NCBI GenBank assembly: GCA_023101885.1
Contig: JALPQD010000004.1
Coordinates: 8,895,421 to 8,959,420 of the forward strand
DNA: 64,000 nucleotides
Source of the DNA: Typhlomys cinereus
Lineage: Eukaryota > Chordata > Mammalia > Rodentia > Platacanthomyidae
Direction: 5' to 3'
The notes below the pieces were generated by a model that did not search any database, had not been told where the DNA came from, and saw nothing but the letters and a program-made list of their open reading frames with translations. Position numbers and translations under genes: made by a program. Shown piece after piece: positions 38,233-50,040 of this stretch; the first letter of the stretch is position 1, and the number at the start of each line of letters is the position of its first letter.

Positions 38233-39115
38233 TCTTAAAGGGGAAGGAAGGACAGGGATAAAACACAGTAAGGTTAGGCTCCAGGTAGCCAACTACCTGC
38301 TTAATAGCCTACAACCCCTCCTCCCCCCTCAATGCCAGGGAATATACATCCAGTAATGTAAACCAGTTTAAACAGCAGAAGGAGAGAATATTGATACTAC
38401 TCATGGATTTCAGATATCTTAATACTAACCATAAACATCTTATAGGAAATCACTGTCTAAACACCTTTCATTGTACTTTTGGATAAGAAAAGAGTTTAAC
38501 ACCTAAACAACATGCAGTCTGTTCCAATGGCAGTGGAGTGAAATAGACAAAAACAATCAACCAGAGTGTAGAGTATTAGTGGACTTAAAATGGTCAGCTC
38601 GAATCAGGCCAATCAAACCTCTTCCTATGCTAAGGCTCAGGGCCACAAGATTCTAAGAGCCTGAAGGTGGGGAGGTACACTGCTGCCCAGGTTACTCCAG
38701 TCACAACAGGGTTGTTATATCCAGAAACTCACTATATTACCAAACCTGCACAATGGCTAATCAATGGCTAAATCAACATTCTCCCAGGGACCAGGAAGGA
38801 ACTCAGGAGAAATAATTACACGCAGTGGAAATGTTAGGGGCAAAGGCTAGACAGCTGAAGGGGAGCGTATCTATCTGTGGTCTATCCAAGGAAGGGCCAC
38901 TTCAAGTGCCAGAGGCCTGAGCCCCTACTAAAGCAGACAACCCAAAAGTAGCCCAGTGGAACCACACAAGCAGTCAGGCACGAGGGTGGGAGGGAGAGGG
39001 ATGCAGCAGTGAAGCGAAGGAAGGGGAAGAGAGAAAAGGAGGGAGGAAAGGAGGGGGGTCAGGGATAGCTATTCATTATGCTTGTATAAAAGGAAAATTA
39101 TTAAAAAAAGTTACA
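38233..39115 (+). mobile_element. L1 3' UTR
   Basis: Parallel to 36770-37435: ggcagtggagtgaaatagacaaaaacaatc, caggccaatcaaacctcttcc, a purine-rich end and an A-rich tail at about 39095-39115. It ends 408 bp from the Fbn2 exon at 39524-39698. Confidence 0.8.
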
Positions 39116-39523
39116 GAACATGAGACCAAGTTGACGGACTTGAAAATTGAAACCAACAGCTGTTTTGAATATCTAAAATGGAATTGAAAAGATTAAAAAT
39201 AATTTCATTTTCCAATTATTTCAAAAATAATCACTTCCCAAATGGGCACTTTCTAACTTTTGGCACAAATCAAACACTAAAACCAAAGAAAATGATTTGA
39301 AATGGAATCACATAGTCACTGTCTAGGCTCTTGTTTTTTGTTCTATCAGTCCAACTAATTTTTTTTTTTTACTTTTTAATCTTACTTCTCTTTACTGTAT
39401 TGGGCATATCAATTCGCCCACTAAATTTCTTTATAGGTTTAACTGCACTGAGGCTGAGTTGTACACTTAACTTGATGGGGATAAAATAAACTTTAGGGGT
39501 GCAACAGAGTGGGGGCTACTCAC

Positions 39524-39698
39524 AGCTATCGTGGGCTCTGGGTCCTGGATGCTCCTCTTCTGTCTGCCATCTTTCTTGGATAAGCCATTGATTTTGCACT
39601 CATAGCAAGCTTCTGGGGACAGAGCATTTTCTTCATCCTCCTCTGAGTCCACTGACAGGTACTGCCCTTTGTTGAATCCCATTCCTGACACACAGTGG
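39524..39698 (-). CDS. Fbn2: Fbn2 exon, end of cbEGF43, unique C-terminal region and furin site
   Basis: This 175-bp exon starts with the last base of the split Gly codon and HCVSGMGF, which closes cbEGF43. It continues through an acidic stretch (SEEDEEN) to [12 protein letters not shown], the two-cysteine motif conserved in fibrillin C-termini, then [19 protein letters not shown] fits the furin-type R-X-K/R-R rule and is where fibrillins lose their C-terminal propeptide. The acceptor is cccatcaatag|CC. The donor is ATAGCT|gtgagt with no split codon. Confidence 0.95.
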
Positions 39699-40924
39699 CT
39701 ATTGATGGGAAGCAAAGCATTACCATCGGATAGTCGCAGGCAAGCAACAAGCAAACTTGAAACCCATAGCTGCAAAACCTAGTCTTTGTAGTTCTTTCTT
39801 CACCACTCAAAATGTGATATTCCCTCTCATTGGGAAACAGAAAACTTCTGAGAGTGAATCTGGATTTCTCCAGTTTTCAATCTTAATTAGACTGAAGCAT
39901 TGAAACTGTTTTTTTTTTTTTTACTATTTCGAATAGAGACACTTATTAGATGACTTGCACTTAACAGTAGTATCAGCAATGCTAAGATCAATGCCAATGC
40001 AACAAAATAAGATGTTCTCAAGAAAGAATCTAAAAATTATCTGGGCAACTCTGTTTTCTCTCACACTTTGTCCACAGGGAAAAAAGTTCCTGTTTCATTT
40101 TGCTGTTACAAAAGTTACCAAAAAAATCAAATAGATTTCTTTTATACAATAGAAAAGATGGTAAAAAATATCCTGTGTCATGGAATTGTGTCTATCAGAA
40201 GCTACTCTTCCCTTCTTCCTTCTCCCCCCTTTCATGGTTTTAACCAGAGGATTTTTTTTTAAAGCAGGTGTGAATTTCCTAAGAAAATATTAAGAGATGT
40301 TCTCTGGCTTTATGAACCTAAAGTCTGTGTTTGCAGCTTTCGTTAGTTGATTTTTCTAGATTTCTATTTTGGTTAGTGGAAGAGACAAGGTTGGCTCTAA
40401 AGTGACTTGTGTTAGAATCCAGTCTTTCCTGTTACATGTCAGTGTTGGACAGACTCTTCCATGCCCCTTACAGTGTCTGCCTCAGCTACAGCTCCTTCCT
40501 AGGAAGACAACCTGATAATCCCTAAATTCTTATCTTTGATACCAGCAAACACAGCCGTCACAATGGGGTAATGAGGTGGTTCACATGCAGCCAGCCAGAG
40601 CTGGTAAGACCCGGGAAAGTACAGTTAGTCCAAGTGAACTTCTGCCAAACTTGAGGAGCTGAGGGCCATACTTGCTAGGACTGTCCTCTCTCTGGGCAAC
40701 ACAAAAGCCAGACAAAGAAAGAGACAAACCCCTTCCTCCAGGTTTGCTGGGATAGCACGTGCCACACGTGAAGACATGGTTAGGTCATCCCCCTGTTCAC
40801 CTCTCAGCAGGACATCTGTAAGAGCTGTGTCACCTGGCCATTGTGTAGAGGCACTCAGTACTGTATTCAAGCTCAAGACTTAGGCCAACACATAGGAGGT
40901 GATCCCATACAACTTGTGAGGTCA

Positions 40925-41259
40925 TTATTGACCCCACAAAGTCTGGCATGGACTAAAGGCACTAGGATCCTTGGAGGCTAGGGATTGACAGCCACAGTAG
41001 TGTTCCTATGCTTAAGGGGAACACAGGAAAGTGTTCTGGGAAATGCCGCTGGATCTTTGAACCTGATGGGAGAAGAGGACCCAAAGGAGAGTTTGGCATG
41101 CACATTAAAGGATGCTCCGAGGATGGGGGGAGGGAGGCACTGGAGGATGGGGAGAGGGGAGCGAAGGGCGGGAACAGGGGGTGGGAGGGGTTTGGAGGAG
41201 GGAGGGGACTGGTATACCTGTTAAATTTATATGAGTGGGGGAAAAAAAACTAAAAAAAA
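40925..41259 (+). mobile_element. L1 3' UTR insertion with target duplication, in Fbn2 intron
   Basis: A 5'-truncated L1 tail bounded by AACTTGTGAGGTCA at 40911-40924 and 41260-41273 (perfect 14 bp). The A-rich end is at 41240-41259. Antisense to Fbn2. Confidence 0.9.
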
Positions 41260-41447
41260 AACTTGTGAGGTCAGTGTGAACCCGAATGCTTCATTCCCAA
41301 CACTTTGACCTCTTGGACTTATTTATATAAGATGTCCTTCTTTCCCTGATGTGGTGGTAGGTGTCCAAACAACCTGAACCCCTGAAGAGAAGAATGGTTA
41401 CCCCATATCCCACACTTGGCTGTGGTGGAGGATGATGGCTGCCTTAC

Positions 41448-41679
41448 CCTTGTCCCACTCTATAGTACCCAGGCGGGCAACCACAGAGGTAGCCTCCTTC
41501 GGTGTTGGAGCAGCCGTAATTGCACGGATTCTTGGAGGAAGAACATTCGTTCACATCATGGCACGCACTGGAGAACTGGTCGAAGGAGAAGCCCGAGGGG
41601 CAGGCGCACTTGTAACTCCCCAGGGTGTTGTAGCAGGAGGCGGAGCCACAGGCCCCGGGGTTGGAGCATTCATTCTCAT
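41448..41679 (-). CDS. Fbn2: Fbn2 exon, cbEGF42 and most of cbEGF43
   Basis: This 232-bp exon encodes two consecutive cbEGF units in one exon: DENEC to SACH, then DVNEC to YYRVGQG. The first has six cysteines. The second has five, the sixth being the HC at the start of the next exon. The acceptor is ctgaacag|ATGAGAATG. The donor is CAAGG|gtaagg, which splits a Gly codon after two bases, a phase change from the preceding exons that the next exon matches. The exon is GC-richer than its neighbours. An L1 3' fragment ends 175 bp downstream of the donor. Confidence 0.96.
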
Positions 41680-44248
41680 CTGTTCAGACAAAGGAGGAAG
41701 CTTAGACAGGGAAGTAGCAAGAACTAGAAAGAGAGGCAATCCCGAAGTACTTGCAGTTCTGAAGGGGGAGATGCCTCTTCTCCCCCCTCCCCCCACTCTT
41801 TAGAGATGCAAACCATATGAAAAATTTAAAAAATTCTCCCAAAAGTTTTAAAGGCTTTAAGAAAATCTTGTGTTGGCCTTTTCTATTCTATTTATAGTGT
41901 TCTTGAATATGTGGAGCAGTCCTTAGGGACAGATATTTGCAATCTGCCTAATGAATGCTCTTTTCTTATTCTCTTCACAGGTTATTACAGTTATTGCCTG
42001 TACTTCAGGCAAACTCACGGGGTGGAGGTAGATTAGTACTTGCCAGGGGCTAGGGAGGCAGATGAGGATGGGCATGGGGTTTCTCTGGGGGATAATAAAT
42101 GTTCTGGAATTGGTGCTGTTATTTGCCTGCTCTTGTAAGAATCTGCTAAAATCATTTAACTGAATGTTAATTTTTAAAAGAGTCTATGAGTATTTATATC
42201 TATTTCTCTAGCAATTCCCTACTCCTTCATTTTATATGTGGAAAGGGCATCTAAAAATATAAAAGGTGAACACTGTTCAGAACTGCTGAACCAAGAGCGT
42301 GGTCATTGTAACTGTCTGAGAGAACGTTTGGTACAGGCCCAGTCTTCGGAGCAGATGCATCCAGCCATCAGCTGACGCATAGCTTTCAGAGTGGAATGTC
42401 TAGCACCGCACCATGAACGCCTGATGGGTTAATGACCGGTGATGCTCTCTGCTGCTCCTGTCACAGACTCAAGGCCTGGTTATGTGTTTAACTATTGGGC
42501 TGGTACACAGCATGGCTATGTTTGGCTCCTTTGGGCTTTATCCAGATTTTGTCCTGGGAGCAATCACATCTGTTCCATGGAATTCTTTCCATTCTTGTGA
42601 CTACATATGGAGCACAGAGTGTCTGCTTACATATTTTGGCTGGTGTGGGGGAAACAGGCCCATAGGCTAGGAAACTGTAGCTCAAGAACAAAAGGACTCC
42701 TAGGCACCATGGAGCTGCAACAGCTCAGAGATTACAGAAGGTGAAGGTGGGGCTCAGTAGAGGCCTCTCAGGCAGGAAATTAAACTCTGGTAATTATAGC
42801 ATTGTTACGTATATTTTTATATCATGTGTGTACGTACGCTTTCAGAATTAAATAAGAATACTAAGTGTAGAACTCTTCATCGCTGAATATAAAATACTCT
42901 TGATTACCTAATATGTGAAAACTTTTAGTCATTTTTATTACATGCAGCAAGGCTATGTAAATTCTCAATAACTTAGCTGCATGTGAACTGAATGCATCTG
43001 CTACTTTATTTACATATACAAAGACTTGGAATTCTGCCTCAAAGGCTCACTCTTAATTTTGACATCCATATACATCTATCTCTCCTAATATAGAATCTAA
43101 ATTAGATTATAATTTAATGACATGATCCCACTATGACTTTATTTGGACATTGTGTTAGATTAAAAAATAACCAGGCACTAAACATATGCACACACACATA
43201 TACACACATGCAAAATCAATTGAGTATATTATATTAAACATACTACTTACACTTATTTTTAAATATATCAATATTTTTGGAGGAACTATGAAATTTCATA
43301 TTTATATGTTATAAACGTATGTACATATAGTATGGCAGCATTTTATGGACTTGGATGAATATTGCTTTGTTTGACACATGTGTTAAATACAAATGTCTCG
43401 TTAGGCTATGTTTAGATTATTTTGGAAAGGCTATGGAAAGAAGTAAGACATAATATCACAAATGATTAATTAAAATTTGAACGTTAAAACGTCATTTTCT
43501 TAACATGCACATGGCTAATATTCACATATCAACTTTGAATAAATACAATATTTGTAAGTATTGACAGGATACCTTTATCTGCATAATCTATGTATTAGAA
43601 TGTTATAAATTCTCTGTGGTAAACAGTTAGAAACTTACTAAAGGGTTAGCTTTTTTTCATTTTGACATTTTCTAAGAACTCTTTTTGTTGACCTGGTGAT
43701 AGTACCTATAATATCATAAATTTACAGTTTTTCCTATTTTAAAGAATATGGTCCATTGACTGACAATTTTGATCCTATTTATATGTTAGAAGATTCAGGA
43801 AAAGCTATTTGAAATTTGTCTATATTCTTCCATCAATTACATTTATAACTAAAGATATTTTTATCTGTAGTCACAAATAAAAATGTTTGTGGTCTTCAAT
43901 TTTCATTTTGTCATAATTCTTACCCTTGTGTAAACTTACTTTTACTAGCTTCCTGATTTGAGTTATTTTGCTCGCTTTCTGCCATGTATCTGAATGGTGT
44001 CAAGGCAAGAAAAACTAATTTTATTAAAGACCAGCTGGATTCCTTAACCCTGAATACAAGTATCTTGAAATTTTTTAAATCAAACTCTACTATGTCTACC
44101 AAGAGATTTGTTGCGTAGAGACAGTCATCTTAAGAAAGCTCACAAATTATCCCTTGCAATGGGGGATATCTGCATATATACTTTTTTTAGTCTGGGACTC
44201 ATCTTTGGTTCTCCTTTTTTTCTCTTATCCTTTCTCCTTTCTTTTCTT
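41680..44248. other. Fbn2 intron, AT-rich, no gene seen
   Basis: Part of the 5.6-kb intron. Only short chance frames. No repeat clearly identified apart from minor microsatellite-like TA/CA text near 43180-43210. Confidence 0.5.
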
Positions 44249-44264
44249 TGATCATTTTGCTTTT

Positions 44265-44535
44265 TTTTAAAAAAATTTATTATTATTTATTCAATTGTGC
44301 ATGTATGTGTATGTGTGTATGTTTGTGTGTATGTGTAGAACCACGACACGACGAATTCGGGAACCACCATGGACGCCTCCACCTCTTCCTTGTTTACTCT
44401 GCCTTGGGATTCACAGGCTCCGCCCTACCAGGACCAGAAATGCAGGCCTGCGTCTATACGTGGGGTCTAGGATCCGAACTCAGGACCTTCCACCTGCAAG
44501 GCAGAGGCTTAACCCCTGAGCCACCTCTCCATCCC
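44265..44535 (-). mobile_element. tRNA-headed SINE inside a B1
   Basis: Flanked by TGATCATTTTGCTTTT at 44249-44264 and 44536-44551 (perfect 16 bp). Close match to 15370-15659 but lacking about 20 bases of the body (no counterpart of 15549-15570). Outer B1 text resumes at 44552 (gaggggcagtcttactggtctc to gctgggatttcagg). Confidence 0.9.
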
Positions 44536-45049
44536 TGATCATTTTGCTTTTGAGGGGCAGTCTTACTGGTCTCACACTTGAGATCCTTCTGTTCAGCCTC
44601 CAGGTGCTGGGATTTCAGGTATGCCCTACATACTCCATCTTTGCAAACACTATTATTCTCCTAATCAGGTGCACAGACCTCTGGCTAGAGTCTGGCCAAC
44701 TTATTGAAACACCCACTCCAAGAGTCTTGCAAAGGGAAACTGGAATGTACCTCACCATTTTATATTTATCCCAAACCATTTCAAATAGGAGCCACAAAAA
44801 TACTAGAATTCTGCGCAGGTATTTTTGCATTAGATGCTTATAGACAGAAATTTTAGGGAATATTAAAGCTTAAATTGAAAGCTTTCTCCTACGTTTCATT
44901 TCTAAACAGGAATTTTATCCAAGGTAACTATTAGAGGATCACACTTTTGCCTTAAGTTCCATAGGACTAACCAAGAAGTCTATATTTATTGAAGTAGTGG
45001 GTCTCATGCTTTATAAACACAAGTAAAATTATTGTACATCTTTTTTTGC

Positions 45050-45590
45050 ATTATAAATGTGTGTGTGTGTGTAGAGGAGGACATTGTGTGTGATTGTGGA
45101 GGCCCAAGGGTAACTTTGGGAGTCACCCTGAATTGCTCTGCCTTCTTGTTGCATTGCTCTGGGGTTTCTTAGGTTTTGCCTTTTCAGAACCTTCTGTGCA
45201 GGCCTTTCAGTCTGGTATTTTTTAAAAAATATTTTATTTATTTATTTAGTGTGTGTGTGTGCGCCTGTATCAGAGGGCAATGTGCGTCCCTGTGGAGGGT
45301 CATGGGTAATTTCGGGAATCATCCTGGATTGCTTCTACCTCCTCCTTGCTTTCGCTCTGGCATTTCCCAGGCTCTGCCCACCAGTGCCAGAAGTGCAGGG
45401 CACACACCTGGCATTTTTCACATGGGACCTGAATCTGAACTCAGGAACTTCTGCTTGCAAGACACTCAACCCCTGAGTCATCTCTCCAGCCCCAGTCTGG
45501 TGTTTTATATGGGATCTGGGATCCAAACTCAGGTTCTTTTGCTTGTGAGGTGAAGGCTTAACCCCGAGCCATCTCTCTAGGCCCTCTACA
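45050..45590 (-). mobile_element. tRNA-headed SINE containing a second copy of the same family
   Basis: The outer copy is at 45050-45207 and 45507-45590. The inner copy at 45222-45492 is bounded by CAGTCTGGTATTTT (45208-45221) and CAGTCTGGTGTTTT (45493-45506). Confidence 0.85.
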
Positions 45591-46599
45591 TCATTTCTAA
45601 TAGTCTAAATACTATTCTTCATATTCTAAAGAGTCTGACTGTGCCCGGCTTCAGCTTCTAAATGAATATATTAGGGACATGGAAATTTTGTATTCTTTTT
45701 TCTGTGAAGGGAAACAAGAAGTGAATTAACTTATGATATTACTTTAACTGACTTCCCAATTCACTTTTTTGATAACCCTTTGAAACTTGCTTTGTCATTG
45801 GTCTCTCAGGCTGAATGTTGTTTAGAAGTACTTAACTTTTTAGTGAAGCATACAAAATGGCTTTTGTTTGCATACTTGTGTTATGGCACGTTGCTCATAC
45901 ACCTTTACTTCTTGATCACAAACTCTTCCTGCTCCCTTATTCCCCTGCCCACTGTTCCTGTTTCCCCACTCCTCCGACCCACACAAGTGTGTGTTTCTCT
46001 GGTGTAGCAGAGCACTTGATCTGGCAGAATGCCACGGTATCGCTAAGAACTCCACAGAGTTTGCTTCTCTCCTTGGAAACTGATCTCTTTTTTTCTTCTC
46101 AGTTCACTCATCTGTCACTGGAAAACTCTTTTGAGAAGAACACAAGAGGTAAAATCAGATTGATTTATTGAGTAGACTACTACTGTACTATATTTGAATA
46201 ATGTGTGTAGTCACTCACTCCAGAGACTCAGGGCTCACTCTGCTGCTGGGGGGGGCATCGTTCCCCTTCCGCTTGGCAGTACAAGCTTCTAGTCAAGATG
46301 TGCTAGACAGTGAAGCTCTGCGGCACATTCAGATGGAGGGAAGAAATGAGGCATATGCTATGTAAGTCAACACAGTAGAAGAATGTTCTCTATGATTAAT
46401 GGCTTCTTAAGAGGAGAATTTTCATGATTATTATCAGTGCAAGAAATACAGCTGGATGACTGCTTTTTTTCTCTTTAACCAAATTTTTACTTTAGAGTTG
46501 CAGAAGTATCTGCTGTGCCTAGCTGCCTTTTCTATCATAAAAATGCTCCACACAGGAGAGCACAGATGGACTGTCCCCAGTTGATTAGAACTCCCAATC

Positions 46600-46735
46600 A
46601 GGTGTAGTTACACACATTTATAATCCCAGCACTCAAGAGGTAGAGACAGTAGGTCAGCATGGAGAGGCACACACAGCAAGCTAAAGACAAAAACGGGGCC
46701 ATACGAATGTCTCACAAAAAGAAAAGAAAAAACCC
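46600..46735 (+). mobile_element. B1 SINE, diverged
   Basis: aggtgtagttacacacatttataatcccagcactcaagaggtagag is B1 left text. The right part is poorly preserved, with an A-rich end. 45591-46599 shows no gene. Confidence 0.75.
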
Positions 46736-47009
46736 TTTCGATTTGCAGGAGTACAGTGGATGTGTCATTCTTTAAATCTAAAAATGAAATTTATTAAGCT
46801 CTTAATGAAATGCAGCACAGCTTGGCCACTGAAGACAATGATTCTCAACATTGTGTTCAGAAACTTAAAATTATATTTAGAAGAGATTTAAAATGCTAAA
46901 GCCATTGTTAAGCTAGCTTTACACACTTAAATTATTTTGATTATGAACATGTTCACATATACAAACACAAGTACGATAACCTCCATCATGTTCAAGGCGT
47001 TTACCCATG

Positions 47010-47105
47010 CACCTTCCCACTGCCTTTTTAACAGGGAAAGGGACGGAATCTAGGATCTAACACATGCTAGGTAAGTGCTCTACTAATGAGCTACATCTCT
47101 AGCCT
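47010..47105 (-). mobile_element. ID-like SINE fragment
   Basis: The complement reads ggctagagatgtagctcattagtagagcacttacctagcatgtg, an ID/tRNA-Ala-type head. It ends 132 bp from the Fbn2 exon at 47237-47356. Confidence 0.65.
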
Positions 47106-47236
47106 ACTGGTGTATCAGTCTTAAAACGGGGTCACAAGTTCTGGGATTCCCACACTGAAGTTTCAGCTTTTATTCTGTAGTTTGTTTGGATACTTAAGTG
47201 AGAAAAGCGGGTGCCGGGTAACCAAGGAATACTCAC

Positions 47237-47356
47237 CGACACACTGATTCCATTGGTAATGCTGAACGTATCCTTGTGGGCAGCCACACCTGTAACCTCC
47301 CAGAATGTTCTGGCAGCCATGTTGGCACCTGTGGTTTCCATCGCATTCATCAACAT
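47237..47356 (-). CDS. Fbn2: Fbn2 exon, cbEGF41
   Basis: This 120-bp exon encodes DVDEC to WNQCV with six cysteines. The region [15 protein letters not shown] is characteristic of the fibrillin C-terminal array. The acceptor is ttttttcag|ATGTTGATG and the donor is TCG|gtgagt. It is followed by a 5.6-kb intron, long for this part of the gene, that holds nested SINEs. Confidence 0.95.
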
Positions 47357-48573
47357 CTGAAAAAACAACCCGAGCAGAGTCTTTACATTCCCTTTCTCCG
47401 ACTCTTGTTAAATGCATTCCAAGCACAACCGCCAGGGGGAACAAATAAACAGGACCTGGCATAGAGGCCATAACCCTCTTCCAAGTCACATGGTGAATTC
47501 ATCAGTGGTGGTGCAAAGAACTGGTTCCAAGATAAGAAACCACTTCATTCTCAGGCTGTCTACCAGACCACGGCACATCAGCATAGCAGCTTAATTTCAG
47601 CAAATCAACCAGAACAACCACAAATGTTGTACATTTTGGGTTGATTAGCTGCATATGGTAGGATTTATTTGGTAAATTATATATATAGCATACATATATA
47701 TATATGTATATAAGCATTACATATTCTAGCTTACTCAAGTGATTTATGTGTAATCCTCATTTTGGGAAGATACAAATACTACAGAGATACCAAAAAAGCA
47801 TTATGCTTTTGCATAAAACAATTTTTATTACTATTCAAGATTAATTAGATGCAAATTCATCTTAATTTGAATAAATTGCTATTTTTAGGCAAGATGTGGT
47901 ATTATAATACATATGGAATAATTTCTTCATTTATATATGCATACACTTTTGGAATGACAATTGAGGCTTTGAAATCTACTCCAAAAGACTGAAACAAAAT
48001 TGGCATGTCTGATGTGTGTGTAACAAATTTACATGGATAATTAATAAATGGTATCTTATGTGGATGGTCATGAGTTGAACTCACATGGAACGCAGCTGTA
48101 GCTCTAGAATACTTTCAGTGTTTACATGATTTCTGATATAAAAATAAAGTTACAATTTTAAAAATAAAATAAGTTGATTGAAAATAAGATATGTATAAAA
48201 TTATATAATTCTTATGAAAAGCATATTAATATTTTTGAAGATGCTCTTAGAGCTCAAAAATCACATATCTTAGTAGAAGAACTTTCTGAAAGAGTACGTA
48301 AATCATTAAGAATAAAAATAATATAAAAAAGGAGAAATAATACATATAGCCTCACAGTAGTAGGCAGACAATACTATTGCATTTGTCACACTCTAGCACT
48401 TGCAGTATCAATATCAAGGATTTATGTGGTAATTTTTTTTTTTGTTCACACTTGAATGTTCTCTTGGGCTTTATAAGAGAAAAGTCCTATTTCAAGGGAG
48501 GAGACAGTTGGAAATGCCCATTGTAAAAGAGTGTGGGGCAGGAGAAGAAGGATTCTTGATGGGGTAAGCTCAC

Positions 48574-48702
48574 CTTCACAGTTCAGTCCAGTGGCATCAA
48601 GAGAGAATCCTCTTTGGCATTCACAGCTGAAGCTTCCAGGGGTATTTTGACAGATTCCCTTTGCTCCACAAAGTGAAGGCTGAGACCCGCATTCATTATT
48701 AT
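48574..48702 (-). CDS. Fbn2: Fbn2 exon, cbEGF40
   Basis: This 129-bp exon encodes DNNEC to GLNCE, a cbEGF with six cysteines (NEC, LC, IC, SC, EC, NC). The segment CQNTPGSFSCECQRGFSLD is typical of this position in fibrillins. The acceptor is tcgatag|ATAATAATG and the donor is GAAG|gtgagc. The linker residues DNNE replace the more common DIDE or DVDE but keep the calcium ligands. Confidence 0.95.
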
Positions 48703-48956
48703 CTATCGAAGGTCCAAGATGGAAGGGAAGAGAGTCAGGTTTCCCAGAATGCATTACCTGATTCCAATTTCATTACATGACACAAACTGATATATATATA
48801 TATAAGCAAAGTTTTCATGATGTGGAGAAAACTTTAATGATGTAAAGTTAAAACAATATATTTCCACATTAAAGGCAAAAGTGGTAATAAAAAGTACATT
48901 TTTAATTGGCTTGAAACTAGAATGACTGAAGGCATGATTGTGCAGTTTTAACAATA

Positions 48957-49203
48957 CAATGTCTTTTGTGTGTATGTGTGTATTGAAGGGACACTGTGTG
49001 TGCCTGTGAAGACCCAAGGGTGACTTTAGGAATCACTGGATTGCACTACCTCCTTTTTGTCTTGTTCTGGAGTTTCTGAGACTCTGCCTTCTAGGACTGG
49101 AAGTACAGGCCACTACCATTTCTGCCTGGTGTTTCTATATGGGATCTGGGATCTGAACTCAGGACCATCTGCTTGTTATCCCTAAGCCATGTCTCCAGTC
49201 CCT
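48957..49203 (-). mobile_element. tRNA-headed SINE in Fbn2 intron
   Basis: Words gaagacccaagggtgactttagg, gggatctgaactcaggaccatctgcttg and ccatgtctccagtccc. No clear target duplication. Confidence 0.8.
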
Positions 49204-49473
49204 GCAACCCTCCTAACATGTGAAAAATTCTAGTATGGTCATTGGTCTTTAATCACATTTCATCCAAATGTCACCGTTCTATTTAGAATGTGATATTGAG
49301 GCCTTTCATACAGTATTCTTGGCTGCTATTCTTGTGAGAAAATGTTTTTGGATTACTAATTTCAAGGCATTGGTTTTACAGGTGAGTATGAAAATATGAT
49401 TAGCTAACGTTTAAATAAAACTTACAGCCCTATCAAAGGTTTTTGAAATACCTTGATTGTGATTTTGCCTTAC

Positions 49474-49590
49474 CAATGCAAGCAGTGTGATGCTGGGTAA
49501 AACCAGGTGGGCATTTACAGGTGAACCCCCCTAGGGTGTTGACACAGAGGAACTGGCAGTTGTGCTGTTTGGTCTGACATTCATCGAGGT
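49474..49590 (-). CDS. Fbn2: Fbn2 exon, cbEGF39
   Basis: This 117-bp exon is the shortest cbEGF exon in the window. It encodes DLDEC to HHTACI with six cysteines. VNTLGGFTC has the conserved Asn and aromatic positions. The acceptor is ttcatttcag|AC and the donor is CATTG|gtaagg. It is too short and interrupted in frame to stand out as a long open frame, and was found from the splice sites and the TCATCGAGGTCTG (complement of DLDE) pattern. Confidence 0.95.
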
Positions 49591-49957
49591 CTGAAATGAA
49601 AGAGAAGATCATGTAAATCCTTAGTCACTGAGCTATGAATTCTTCCTTATAAAGACAATAGAGCTGTCCATGTTCCATTCAGAATGGTTTGTTTAGATTT
49701 TTGCTGCCATTTCTGTGTGCTTCTACACATACATGAGAAGCACTTTCGCTTGCATACTGAACAACATAAATATTATGGGCTACCAGGAGGGGATGGCTAA
49801 TATGGTACATGATAAAGTTTTCTTAAAATAAGACACCACATGATAAAATGCAGCGGGTTCCATGACCTAGTCTCAGAGATAAGATTAAAGAGTTACAAGT
49901 CTTCAGTCATGTTTCTCAGATTGAAACAGAAACACCAGCCTTACAATGAATTTCTGC

Positions 49958-50040
49958 TGGATGTGGGGGCACAGGCCCCTGGGAAGCTATAGGTCAGCCT
50001 GGGCTACAAAAGGAGACTATGTCTCAAAAATAAAAAAAGC
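49958..50040 (+). mobile_element. B1 SINE, 5'-truncated
   Basis: ggtcagcctgggctacaaaaggagactatgtctcaaaaataaaaa is the B1 right end with its tail. Confidence 0.7.

Noticed and set aside
41416..41803. Plus-strand frames of 103 and 123 codons over a GC-rich region
   Set aside because: They are antisense to the Fbn2 double-cbEGF exon, which explains the open frames and composition.
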